From Isoetes taiwanensis (Eukaryota > Streptophyta > Lycopodiopsida > Isoetales > Isoetaceae), in the NCBI GenBank assembly GCA_021234155.1, contig JAJEKV010000023.1:8374610-8438609 (forward strand): a stretch of DNA of 64,000 nucleotides, written 5' to 3'. Every line of letters begins with the position of its first letter. Within the stretch, counting starts at the first letter, position 1. This document shows, in pieces, positions 44,217 to 55,210 of this stretch. The position numbers and the translations under genes are program-made. The notes under the pieces were generated by a model. The model was not told where the DNA came from. It worked only from the letters and a program-made list of their open reading frames with translations, and searched no databases.

Positions 44217-45053
44217 TGTGAGAATAATGTCAAACAATTTTCAATCAATCTTATTTCAACAATGAATAATGTCTAGACCATAGAAAATTTGCTCTTAATC
44301 AACTTTGTCTTGCATATCATTCCACAAATTTTATTTACTCAAGTCTCCACAAATATACTAGTTCAATCACTCAACAAAGTCATTCTAGTAACTTCAATTC
44401 ATTGAAGATAAAATCAATGAATAAGCATTAAGCAAGTAAACCATTGTCTTTCTCCTTATAATTCATTGAAGATAAAATCAATGAATAATCTCCATGTAAA
44501 TAAACCCTTACCTTCTCGACTAGTTTTTCAATGCACACAACTGCTACTAGGGAATGAACTGCGACCAAGTGATCGGAATACCAAATCGATCTTTCATCTT
44601 GGATTAATATAGGGCAATTCCGGCGGTGATGGAACCGCCCTGCTCTTCAGGGACCGTGTCTTCTACAGGATTCCATATCTGCACTTGTTTCTATTTTTCA
44701 AATGAACTCTTGCCTCCAATCTGCTCGATGCCGTTATTATCCAAATAATAATAAAGGTTTAACTTAAACCATTAAACAAGCATCGACCTTAATTTCAACC
44801 ATAGGTTACAATATGAATATCCCATATTCACATTATTTGAATAACCCTAGGTACTCTTATTGTCTTCACTGCTTATCCCAGGTTCTCAAGTCTACTGCAA
44901 CTAAGGATTTCTCTTCTGATCTTCATAAGCACTTATGTTCTCAATACCACAGTGTTACATCTGTCAAACTTTAGCTTATGCCAATTGGTCAACCAATTTA
45001 ATTTCTGTATATGTGAATATCTGCTAAAGTTGTGAACTGAACAAACTCTCACA
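44217..45053 (-). repeat. Copia 5' LTR (837 bp)
   Basis: It matches the 3' LTR but contains an extra ~64 bp around 44423-44485, where ATTCATTGAAGATAAAATCA is repeated on both sides of a short unique insert. That duplication postdates or escaped the LTR copying that made both LTRs equal. Confidence 0.92.
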
Positions 45054-46441
45054 CATTTGATAAATTGCACTCATTAGCGAGATGTTCTTGATATTGATAG
45101 ATGCAACATCAAATTTGGCTTCATTGAGTTGTGAACATTATTAGAGCTGCAAAGATTTTTAAGGAACAAGGATCGGTTACATGAAGATAAGATCTATGAG
45201 AAGGACATCACGGAAGGAACACATTGATTGAATGGCTGATCAGTTCAATGGCCTGTTCCAAGGCCGTGGGTCTTAACTATTCAGTCATGAGATGAATAGT
45301 AGGAGGTAGACCTTAAAGAAACCATGCAAGAATCTAGTTCTTAGTGGAATATTCTTTGAGCTTGCTAATAATAGTGATAAGAAAATGGTCAGAAAGTCTC
45401 GTGCAAACTTTGTGGTCTCTTGTTGCATGCCATTAGGTTGCTTTAGGAGTTGTTGATAGGGAATAGGCGAGAAATGCTAATTTCATTTATATCCAGCTTT
45501 ATTTTCAATGACTTTTATTGGTCATAAGCCACTGATGTGGAGCACCTCACAGTGTGGTGAATAAAATATGAAATTTGATTTGCGGCTGTGAATGTCCATT
45601 GAGAACTGTGAGGGCCTCAAATTCTTCGACATGATCTTCAGCAGTCTGATCTTAATTGCACTTGTCTTTAAAAATTTCAAAGATGGGACAAGAGAATTTA
45701 AGATTGAGACTTGTAACACTAACCGAAGTTGGGGGGGAGGGGGGGATTTCCATGAGCTTGAGTAGCAACTGACCGAAATGGTACTTGAGGAGGTAACGGT
45801 GTGTGAGTGAAAAAGTAGGCGATGAACCTTGAGCAGTAAACGTAGGGCCTGAAAAATTAGCAACTGCAGAGGTAGCAACAGGTGATTGAGTTTGATGATT
45901 CGCAAGGAAAACACTCATATTGAAGCCAAAGGGTACGGCAAAAGAAGGTGCTTGAATGTTAGGAGTTTGAACTTTTGGATTTCCATCTTCGTCAATTTAA
46001 AGATCTCTTATGTGATAGATATTAACAAGAGCGTGAAGGGATGGGGAAGGTTGATATTCATTGACATAAGTAGGACGAAAAGAAATCTGAGGAAAGCCCA
46101 TATTATAGTGTGAGAAGACGGTTGAGAAGGATGCAGAGATTATAAAGATGGAAATGTAGGTGCTTTTGAAAGTTTGAAATAACTGTGGAGAAAGACCACG
46201 AAGTGGACTTGAGGTGCAGGCGAAGGCGGTTGAAACCTAGTGCAAAAATTTAGTGGGGATTGTGGATGAGAGAGAATAAGAGGCGTAGGAGGTTTGAATT
46301 ACACACGAAAGCCTGGATGACCACCTTCAATATCATAATCTCCCAAGAAGGGTTCATAGCTAGCTTTCCTACGTTGTTGCATTCAAGACTAGCTGTAGTC
46401 TATTGAAGGAGTTCTTCCTGAGTGAAATCACTATAAGACAT
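45054..46441 (-). pseudogene. OTA-type gypsy remnant A: leader and gag 5' part
   Basis: From an ATG near 46441 on the minus strand (MSYSDFTQEELLQ), many stops interrupt a Pro-rich region. The capsid-like part then follows, with EEFEALTVLNGHSQPQ and HQWLMTNKSH in mixed frames, and LRPTALEQAIELISHSINV near 45250. All match the element at 55.9-56.5 kb in order. It breaks off at 45054, where the copia element inserted within the zinc-knuckle region. Confidence 0.68.
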
Positions 46442-46575
46442 AATGAATTGAAATAGAAAAAAGTAAAACCCGACAGTGGTGACAGTGTTTGGGGTCTTGG
46501 TCGGGTTTTGGAGAACCAGTAAGACAGCCCTCTATGAGGACACTTGAATCTAACAGTTAAATTCTGATGATAAAA
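46442..46575 (-). other. Gypsy remnant A leader
   Basis: The leader contains GAGGGCTGTCTT and GACCCCAAACAC, which recur in the same spacing after the LTR of the 54.7 kb element (about 55252-55295). Such conservation across an otherwise worn pair marks the untranslated leader or packaging region. Confidence 0.5.
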
Positions 46576-47055
46576 TGTCGTCCAGGATTTTGCAAAAGAA
46601 CTAAGAAACGGAGTACAAAATTGAAAAAACAATGGCATTCAAAAAATTGCCAGTAAGTGAAGCAACAACCGACTCTCAAAATCTCTACTGAAGAAGCTGA
46701 GCGGTTGACCTAACTGTGGCAGTTACGCATCCTTGAATAGGTTCGTGTCAAAAGACCGTGGTCCATCTGAGCAAAATAGGCACGCCTTAAGCCCTTGGCA
46801 ACTCAAAAGAGCAACGGTCATACAGTAGATGCCATAATTCATGAGGCATGAACTATCACGCCTTGAACGACATGATAAACTACCACGGAGGACACATGCC
46901 AAGGGGTCGTGGCGTCCTCATTCTGAGGTATCCCTTGGTCTTTTCTTGCTCACTGTTGGTGATTTTGTGGCAGAGGCAGATCCTATGTACCCTTTCCTTG
47001 AGGCTCCTTCCCATATCTCATAAATAGTCCTATGACTTTGGACACAAGACTAACA
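46576..47055 (-). mobile_element. Gypsy remnant A 5' LTR (480 bp)
   Basis: On the minus strand it begins TGTTAGTCTTGTG and ends GACGACA. Start, length and the AGGACTATTTATG block match the 478 bp LTR at 54733-55210, so both belong to one family. Confidence 0.65.
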
Positions 47056-47559
47056 CACATTTGGGGTTTGTAGTAGTGAGAAATTTGGGCAGGACTTCCA
47101 AAGAGAAAAGCCTTCAACATGAGGAACTTGATGACCGCGGCTATGAGGGCAGCTATCACCAATATAAATGGCAATCAAATCATTTCGGATTGTAAGTGCA
47201 TCAGGAGTAGAAAGGTCGAGTGTTGGGGTAGCATCAACGAGAAAACCAGATTTAATCATATCTTCAAACGCTTATAGAGGTTTAAAATATATAAGAATTA
47301 CATATACAAGGATAAATAAATTCAAGAATATCATATATTGGATAGAAAAAAGCCCCACACTCTAAGGATTTTAAAGATTTTTAATGTGTTTTATATGAAA
47401 TATGTTATTAAATATTTTCTTCAAATTTTTTAAAAGTCCTTAAAAAATCTTAAAAGACATATTTAAAATGTACGGATTTTGACGTATATAACAACATTGA
47501 TGGAAACTCACTGAGTGAGACAACCTGCCTATGCATAACACATCCAAAAACTCCTCAAA
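47056..47559. other. No gene seen
   Basis: A 69-codon minus-strand frame (47050-47259) has no recognised motif. The remainder is AT-rich. It may be the target DNA into which remnant A inserted. Confidence 0.35.
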
Positions 47560-48240
47560 GATCAAGCACCTCTTACGAAGGGCAAGTGAAGAACAATGAT
47601 AAGACTAGACTTTACTATCTTGAGCATATTGGAGAACACAATCATCTGCCATATCCATACCTTTGAAGACTACCAGTCTTCATCTTTTCCAAATAGTCCA
47701 AAGCAACCAACCTGCTGATAAATGAAAAGCCTGACTTTGTAACTGTGTCTAGATACTTGGGTAAATTGCGTTTGTTGACTTGTTACTTGAAAAAGGAAAA
47801 CAACCAATCCCATATATGTCTAAGGTGGCAACACATGAAAAAGCAATGCTCAATGGTCTCAGATCTCTGCTTACATATTGGACACGGATCTGATATTCTA
47901 TGGTCAAAGATGTGGACAAGAACATTAACTCAAAGACATATGTGAAGAATCTGCCACTAAAGTACAGCCACTTTAGAATGGAATAGCTTAATCCCATGTC
48001 CAAGTCCACATCTACTGCCGTTGAGGGGGGCACTTATTAGAAGGACAAAGAATATTAGTATCAAGCAATAGCTTTTATATATCATTCACAAATATGCACT
48101 TTTTAACCTCCCGATGACACGTCCACACCAAAACATCTTCTTGTTGTCGCAGAATAGACTGCAGATAATCAAAAACTTTCTGCCAAAGAGCTCTATCCCA
48201 TCACTTCAACAAGAACTTTAACTGAAAAGCCTCCTATATC
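47560..48240 (-). pseudogene. LINE copy 3: C-terminal/zf-RVT part, minus strand
   Basis: Minus-strand reading gives the post-RT region (FLLKWWDRALWQKVF) and the zf-RVT domain: LFHSKVAVLWWQILHICL, CPICKQRSETIEHCFF and HLRHIWDWLF. It is clearly the same family as copies 1 and 2. No poly(A) end is left. Confidence 0.65.
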
Positions 48241-48259
48241 AGCAAATGGTTTAATCTAT

Positions 48260-49360
48260 ACCACCCTGCAATTATTGGTTGGGTAATGATAGAGCATATT
48301 CTCACCATGATCGTGGTTATTATAATGTTGTTGCTGTTGATTTAGTACTTCATTTCTACAGGACTAGTCTTTTGGATAGTTCAGTTTCAAATCACAACCC
48401 ACAATGGTTTTTTCTTTCTTGTCAAATACTACGAGATCCACTAAAATACTTTTTAAGCTCAGCACTAGTTACTTGAAGAATGAAGAATTTAAAACGGGTT
48501 GTAAAGACATGTGATCATGTGTATTCTCTCAATCGAGGGGGGATGTCAGGGGTTGTTGCTGCCATGGTTGTTGTCAAATTTTTTGAGAAGGAATGGGCCC
48601 ATAGCAAAATACTTGAGGTTATGAGGCTAGTTGACAGCCTTATATGAGAAGTTACAAAGATACTAAGCTCAAGCTCCTTCTTCTGAAGTTAGAGAGGAAC
48701 AGATCTTGACATAAATTAAGGGTATTGAGATTGAGCAGGTGACTGCAGCTAAGTTGAAGGTTGGTTTACAATGGTTCAAGTCTGGTAATAGGCATTCACA
48801 ATTCCTTTTCAGGGCTACTAAAAGGAGGTGGATGGAAATTTCTGTTAATTCTCTCCTCCTACCAGATGCCTCGGAGCTTCCTAACCTGGTGCAGTTAAAG
48901 CAACACCTTTATGATCATTTTGCGGCATTCTTTGGTAGGCAGCACTTACCTTTTTAGGAGGATGTGCAATCTGTTGTGTTGTCTAAAGTGCGTTCTATTG
49001 TTTCAGCAGAGCAACGTGCACTTTTAGAGACAAATATCACTAGGGATGATCTCGGTTCTGCATCTCAACTTTTGGAGAAAGGAAAATGTCCAGGTCTCGA
49101 TGATTTTCAGTAGAATTTTTTTAAGAGTATTGGGAGTGAATCGGAGATGATGTATTTAATGCATTTTTTGAATCTAGAAGATATAGAAGTTTGGACAAAA
49201 TTCTTCATACAGCTTCCATTGCATTGATTCCCAAGAATAAAAAACCCAAGACCATTTCAGATTGATGTCCTATAACATTGCTCTCTTTAGTGCATAAGAT
49301 TTTTGCCAAAGCCCTAGCAGAGAAGCTTCGTGTTGTTCTTGCAAAGTAGAGTCAAAATTG
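48260..49360 (+). pseudogene. LINE copy 3: endonuclease to RT start, plus strand
   Basis: Plus-strand reading gives NDRAYSHHDRGYYN and SNHNPQWF (endonuclease end), then KVGLQWFKSGNRHSQFLFRA, EKGKCPGLDDF and the start of RT (HKIFAKALAEKLRVVL) before similarity stops at about 49350. The order matches copy 1, but orientation is opposite to the adjoining C-terminal fragment. Confidence 0.65.
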
Positions 49361-49689
49361 ATAGTACATTAAAAATATTGTTTGCACGTGTCCAAACCTA
49401 TTGCTAAAAGCTTGCTCTTGAATAAACATTCAAAAAATATCTTCAAAAACTCAAAAATCAGTAAGCTCTAAGTCATTGTTGCAAAGTGAGAGCTTGTAAG
49501 TCCAAAATCGACTTTTCTGGTCATATTTGCATTTTTTTTGTGGAAACAACCTGATGCACTATGCTTGCAGGCATGTCAAAGATATCTTTAGATGTCAAAA
49601 TTAAAAAAAGTTTACATTCGCTTGATTTGCAAAAAGTTGCTTGTTGCCAGGGCTATCGACCAATCTCTCACTTGGTCCTTAAATTCGAA
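49361..49689. other. No gene seen
   Basis: AT-rich junction between two LINE remnants. Confidence 0.35.
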
Positions 49690-51150
49690 AAGGTTCTGCA
49701 AATTTTTTTGGGTTAGAGTTTTGGATGATGTGGATGGAGGTAAGAGCAAGCACCTCCAATTCCTCTGTCCACATCATCAATGTGTTGCTCAAGAATGCTA
49801 GCCAGTAGTTTTTCAAAGGGCGAACTGACCTTGATGGTGCAGTAATTGGCTAGGTAGTGGGGGTCGCTTGCCTTGTATATGGGAACAACTCTGCTAGTAG
49901 TCCACTATAGAGGAAGTCCTCTTGCAATGCCCTATTGAAAATGTCGTCAGGATACGCAGCAGCAGAGGCCTGACCCATTTGAGTAGTTCTGCCTACATTC
50001 CATCCAAATATGCCGCTTTGCCATGGCGAGATGTTGTAACCCTTGGTGGCATCTGCTTCTATCATGACTAGTGTTGGGCCCATCTGTGAAGGTACTGCTG
50101 CTCATTCCCAAGTGGATTGTATAGCTATTGCAAGTATTGTACCATTGCTCAGAGAGGATATTCCCTGGAGATTGCAAAGGCTCGTGCAATACCCTTCGCC
50201 ATAACATTTTGTGTCACTGAAGTGATAGTCCAGGAGATAGAGCATTGGTGCTCCACAATGTATCTGGCTTTCCTTTCCTTGAGGAAAGTATGGTAATGTA
50301 TAATTGCAAGTAGGCACAAGGCAGGGTCAGTGATCTGTCGTATCCAGCATTTGAGGTCCCTACAGTCGTCATCAAACCACTGGCTGCGAGGAAAGGTTGT
50401 AGCTCCCAAGGGCCTCTGTGGCTGGCTCCTCCCAAAGCAGCTGTCCGCATCCTTCAGAAGCACATTGTAATTGGGCAGTCTATTGTCGTAGCATCGGAAG
50501 CTACAGTATTCCCTCTAGGTCAGCTGTAATCATCTGGGCATATGTCTCTGCATGGTCATAATCCAAGCGCAGCTGAGGCACTAGGATGCTGAAGCAATAG
50601 GTGTATGGGCAGTCTGCCAATCTACCTGCATGTAAAGGGATTGGTGGTCGAAATCTGTTGTTTTATCTGTACTACCTGTCCCAACGCGAAAATGGGTTTC
50701 CAGATGCAGATTCGCTCTAGCACCAGTATGTAATCCACGACATTTGAGCCACCCCCTGGTTCTCCTACCTGGAAGTGTACCTGCTAGAGGATGGAGGTGC
50801 CAGTCCATTGTCGATTACCAAGTCTAAGATGCTACATAGGAAAAGCAATTGCCTGCCATGGCGCATGACTTGCTCGTCATCTGATGCCCTTGGCCAAGCC
50901 ACCTCTGCGGGGTGCAGCTGTAACACATCTTCTGCCAAAGGGTCCATATAGATCAACATAAGGATCTAGCTTATCCATATCTGAGAGAGTGTTGATAGAA
51001 GTTGCTCTATGCATGTGGGAAGTAGTATGCTACCACAAAAGGGGGTTGTCACTGCAATTCTGCACTCGTACCACACGTAACAATTGTGTCTGTCCCTTTT
51101 TTGTCGGGAGATTGAATGTGCCAGTGATGTTCCATAGTAGCAGGCGATAC
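49690..51150 (-). pseudogene. Second LINE family remnant: endonuclease and RT start
   Basis: From high to low coordinates the minus strand reads RHGRQLLFLCSILDLVIDNG, then GGSNVVDYILV (last endonuclease motif, about 50720-50760), RSQWFDDDCRDLKCWIRQI (about 50330-50390, the linker signature WFD-D-C), and RT beginnings with ASAAAYPDDIFNRALQ and IKVSSPFEKLLASILEQ (about 49790-49840). The sequence is not close to copies 1-3. Frames are broken throughout and both ends are missing. Confidence 0.5.
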
Positions 51151-52550
51151 CCCCATGTCCACGCTCTCATGTGCACTCATTGATCACTGAGTAATGTTTA
51201 TAGCCTAGTAAGTTTGGTAGCATGTGTCGTGCATACTCCCATGTCTCCATAGGGAAGAGAGATCCATATTTGCAGCAATGGAGTAGAGACTATCTCCCTT
51301 CTACCATGGGAAGCCCCGATAATTCTAGAACATCATCAGGAGGCACAATTCCTATTTGTGGGCAACAGATGCAGATGTGCATTGAGTTGCGGTGGCAGCA
51401 AGGGGGGCAATATGCGACGCATGAGCAGACAGGTGAGGCAGCAGAAGAAGTGGCTGGAGTGGGCAGAGTAGGGTCATGAATAGGAGAGACATGGGCTTCG
51501 AATGGCCCTGAGGAAACGGTATTAAAATTCGAGATCCTTTGTGCATGGCACAAGTTTTGTTGAGATTGTCTTTTCTTGGTTTTGCAAAATCACTTGAAAC
51601 TTGAGTTCTTTGCATTATGTTTGTAATTTTTTCTTGCACGACTTGGTTGCCTTAGGCAACCTAGAGGTTCTAAACCACTAAGGTTGAAGGTTTGCCAAGA
51701 ACACCTTCAACATCCCTTGAGCAGTTTTCACAAGACAAGTAAAGGTTTAAAAGATGTTTGGAGTTTTGGTAAATCTAAATGAGGATTCTACCTTCATTTG
51801 ATGCCTTTGAACCATTTTATCCATTTTATTCTCTTGATTGATTCATTTTATTTTCAAACCCATTCTTTAACCCTTGTTTGCCACTCCAACTAGACTTTGG
51901 GCCAAACTAGCTAGAAAAAAGGGACTTTTTGAGGACAAAATTATGCATACTAGTCAAATGTCATGTCACATAACACTCGTTCATTCATTTTGCCATCATC
52001 ATGCCACTTGGGCAAAAGTCTTGGAACTTGAAGATTTGCAAAAAAATGATCTTGGATTATTCTTGCGGCATGTAGTCTTCTTCATGCACAGAGAAGACAA
52101 TGTTTCTTGGAACAATTTTCGTGTGTGAGCAATATCTTCAGGATAATATTGTTGCTTTTCCATGAGAGGGTCTAATAATAGAGATAAATAAGAGGATACA
52201 GGTGAGGAGTTGATGAGGCAGAAATAACTTGAGAAGAAGGCACAAGAGTTAGTAATGGTGAAGTAACTAGCACAGAGGTAGAGGAGGAGAAGATGATACA
52301 ATGTGATATACCTGGACATGTAAATGGGTTGATGGGGAACCAGCTGAAGTGAATGATATGTGAGATTAGGTAGAAGAAATTGGGGAGGCAGAGATAAAAG
52401 TCTGCCTAGATTTTTAGGCGGAAAATGCATCAACATTAGGAAATATCTTGGCAAGCTCCAATCCACTAAACAAATTTTGTTTATAATCGATCAGCGAGTC
52501 AGCAAAATCACACATCATCGTGAGCAACGGATGGTTTAAGGATGTGGTAG
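51151..52550. other. No gene recognised
   Basis: Open frames on both strands near 51222-51640 and 51874-52466 show no motif. A GGCAGCAGAAGAAGTGGC-type purine-rich stretch near 51440 is the only compositional feature. Confidence 0.35.
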
Positions 52551-53045
52551 TGTGGACCAGAGAGCGACCTGATAAACGAGGACGAATGGAATGAGGACTG
52601 GGCAGGCAAGGCTACGCGAGCATGGCTGCAAAAACACACAGGACCCAAGACACTTTGGCTTATGACAGTCTTCAATCCAGAACAACAGATAGGGCAACAG
52701 ATGTACCAAGATAATCTACTAGGAAAAACAAGGAGAGATATCCTGGCAAGATTTAGGATGGAGAGCCATGACCTAAGAATTGAGAAGGACAGATGGAGGA
52801 GAGTAGAGAAAGACGACCGGATATGCAGAATCTGTGACAGTGGGAAAGTGGAGGACGAGAATCACATGCTCAATGAGTGCCCAATATATGGAGACATCAG
52901 ACACAAATACAGAAACATAAGATGGGGCCAGCCCGTACACGCCATGATGGCAAGGACAGAAACAATGAGAGATCTGGCAGATGCAGTACGGGAAATGACG
53001 ACCAGGCACCAGGAAGTACACAAAGAAAAAGAGCTTGTGATATGA
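52551..53045 (+). CDS. LINE ORF2 C-terminus with zinc-binding motif
   Basis: The frame is open from 52551 to the stop at 53043-53045, about 164 codons, without an internal lesion. It contains EDWAGKATRAWLQKHTG, then GKTRRDILARFRMESHDLRI and a zinc-binding motif CRICDSGKVEDENHMLNECP (C-x2-C...H-x4-C). This is the usual C-terminal arrangement of CR1/L2 and related LINE polymerases, where 'ILxRFRxxxHxL' precedes a Cys/His motif. The reverse transcriptase itself is lost by truncation. Lack of lesions suggests a recent insertion. Confidence 0.6.
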   Translation, partial: CGPESDLINEDEWNEDWAGKATRAWLQKHTGPKTLWLMTVFNPEQQIGQQMYQDNLLGKTRRDILARFRMESHDLRIEKDRWRRVEKDDRICRICDSGKVEDENHMLNECPIYGDIRHKYRNIRWGQPVHAMMARTETMRDLADAVREMTTRHQEVHKEKELVI

Positions 53046-53285
53046 GCTGCCCGAGAGGCGAATCATAGCTGCCCAAGAAATGCTCAGCTCAAAGCTGATT
53101 GATAACGACGCACCTCTGCACGGCCTTGATGCCGATTCAAAGCGGGATGCCGGTATTAATAGAAAAAAGGGGAGCCTTCAGAAAAGGCTACAATAAACCA
53201 GCGTGATTGCTAGTAGCACCCACCAGGGAGCTCGCCCATGCTACATAAGTCCAGAGGCCTCAGGGCACAAGGGACGATAATGTAT
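53046..53285 (+). other. LINE 3' UTR sharing a block with the SINE 3' end
   Basis: GAGGCCTCAG then GGGACGATAA (53254-53280) immediately precede the ATTCT tail. The SINE copy at 22.4 kb (element strand) has GGCCTCAGTGGACGATAAAA before its ATTCTC tail, and the other two have GTGGACGATAA before TTCC tails. The LINE has a few extra bases between the two blocks. Confidence 0.55.
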
Positions 53286-53386
53286 ATTCTATTCTATTCT
53301 ATTCTATTCTATTCTATTCTATTCTATTCTATTCTATTCTATTCTATTCTATTCTATTCTATTCTATTCTATTCTATTCTATTCTA
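53286..53386 (+). repeat. (ATTCT)20 microsatellite
   Basis: Twenty uninterrupted copies of ATTCT. Its purity and its position at the LINE terminus suggest it is the element's own tail, later lengthened by slippage. Confidence 0.95.
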
Positions 53387-53403
53387 ATCAAGAAAAAAAA
53401 AAA

Positions 53404-54732
53404 GGATCACTTTTAATCACGATTAATTTAGGAATAGAAACACAATTGAGAAGAGGCATACGAATTTGGGGACCATTAACAATACAAGAAATTATCATGG
53501 TGGCTTGTCTAACGAAAGAAGAAATAGTCCAGAATGTAGCCGCTGCAAAAAAGAAGTTTGTGCCAATTTAGAACTCTGTTGCGAGACCTATTGTTTAAGG
53601 TTGTGCCCATGTTCCCATACTGCATGATTCTCTTGTGTCATGTTCTATCTTAGGCTAAGAAGTAATGTAGAAGAATTTAAGGAGGCTTGGCTAGTCACCT
53701 GTCAAAGAAACCCAACCCTGTACTCTTAATAATAAATTCCTTAAGCAGAGCATTGCTTCTCTGATACCTACCGGAAGTATTTTCCTTCTACTTCGTTTTG
53801 TCCCTTATTTAATGCAAGAAGCTGCAATGATCTTTACGTTGGGCCTCAAGTGTTTTATATTCAATGGATGGGCATTTCTTATCTTAATCCTTACTATGGA
53901 TGTATATAACATATTCATGAGCATAAGATACAATTGTTGATATAAATTTAATTTTGGACCAACTTTTAAAATTGCATGCATGGGTACTTAAATCTTATTT
54001 CTATCATCTGCACCAATATAACCAATCTATTTTTAATGTCTTTCTTTGAATTTCCACATGTGTATAAGCAAAATATTTGTAGCTTTGATAGGCTGGAATA
54101 TGAGTAGGGTATTGCTTGAAGAATGTAAATCTGTCAATTTCGCAAAAACACCCTCTTCAACATCAGTAAACTTTTACAAATAATGGAAACAATTTAATCC
54201 TAGATGTTACGTAGGCAGTTCCCTCCTCAAAGCTCCATACCTCGAGAGAGTTTGGTTGCAAGATATAGATAGATAGGTACAATTTTTATACCTACCATGA
54301 GAAACCAAAATTATGGGACACGCAGTTAGATGGACCTGCCCCCACCATTGTACATGGCTGAAGTGGGTCCTTTCCCTACTAACTCTACAATGATCATAGC
54401 TACTTTCACAAAGAGAGGTCGAACCCATGAATTTGGGCATGGCAGTTTAAGATCTTATTACAAGACCAAAGTACGATGTCGATCTTTTATATTTTCCATC
54501 AGCTTACACAAATTGATTAATGTTTCCTGCATATAATACTCAAGTGTTCAGTGTAATTGTCCAAATAGAGCTTCTTGAGCTTAAGAAATGAGGTGAACAG
54601 GATTTTTTTAATGCCCCACAGACCAAAGTTCCTCTAGTGAAGGTAGCCAGCTAGGCAAGCTCCAGAATGATGGAGCATCTTCTCATCTTCTCATTGCCAT
54701 GTAAAGAAATATATTCCTGTAAAGTTCCACCC
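53404..54732. other. No gene seen
   Basis: AT-rich DNA with no motif-bearing frame. It separates the LINE end from the gypsy LTR. Confidence 0.4.
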
Positions 54733-55210
54733 TGTTAGTCCTGTGCCTCCTGGTACAGGACTATTCATGCATACGACGGACCAAGTCAAGCTCAAGGATC
54801 CGCAGTCAACCACGGGTCAGCCATCCAAGGCCCCGCAGAAGACCAAGCAGCAGCCTATCAAGAGGCGCCGCTCAGACAAGTGACGGGCCGTCACCGCCCG
54901 CGTCAGCGTGATCCCAGGCACCTCAAGAGGCACCGCCAGCATTCCTGCAAATCAGGCCTCCTTCCAGGAGTCGGCACCGAGATCAGGCAGAGTGTCTATA
55001 TTGGGCCAAAGGCCATTGTACTATATATATGAGTAGAGCTAGCACATGAGTTTAAGATGAGTTTTGAGTCTGGTCTCTCTTCAGTCTTCTCTCGATTTCG
55101 AGAGCTCATGTATGTTCATCATTGATATCAAGGAAGCTTATCATTTTCCTCTCATTGTTCTCTTTGGTTTTTTTTCTTCTTCTTGTTCTCTTCTTGCAAA
55201 TCCCGTGACA
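54733..55210 (+). mobile_element. OTA-type gypsy element B, 5' LTR (478 bp)
   Basis: The LTR starts TGTTAGTCCTGTGCC and ends CCCGTGACA. The first 30 bases form a small hairpin (TAGTCCTGT against ACAGGACTA). A TATA-like TATATATATGAG is at about 55023. The match in start and length to remnant A (46576-47055) defines the family. The 3' LTR is not in the window. I could not identify the PBS after position 55210. Confidence 0.65.

Larger units (their letters stand above)
39181..45053 (-). mobile_element. Near-complete Ty1/copia retrotransposon
   Basis: LTRs at 39181-39953 and 44217-45053 both start TGTGAGA and end TCTCACA. A 5 bp target-site duplication CATTT flanks the element (39176-39180 and 45054-45058). 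PBS and PPT are in place, and the order is gag, protease, integrase, reverse transcriptase and RNase H. The LTRs differ at about a dozen single sites by eye plus a ~64 bp length difference, so insertion is moderately recent. It sits inside the gag of a gypsy remnant. Three frameshifts split the polyprotein. Confidence 0.93.
52551..53400 (+). mobile_element. CR1/L2-like LINE, 5'-truncated, with (ATTCT)20 end
   Basis: The segment holds the last part of an ORF, about 230 bp of 3' UTR and a pentanucleotide tail. 5' truncation and a simple-repeat 3' end are hallmarks of LINEs that prime on a short terminal repeat rather than poly(A). A short A-tract follows at 53393-53403. Confidence 0.6.

Noticed and set aside
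39181-45053. Treating the copia polyprotein as functional
   Set aside because: Three frameshifts and the altered protease site make it a broken copy despite intact RT, RNase H and integrase motifs.
53286-53386. Regular short repeats considered as a CRISPR-like array
   Set aside because: The unit is a 5 bp microsatellite with no spacers, at a LINE terminus in eukaryotic DNA.
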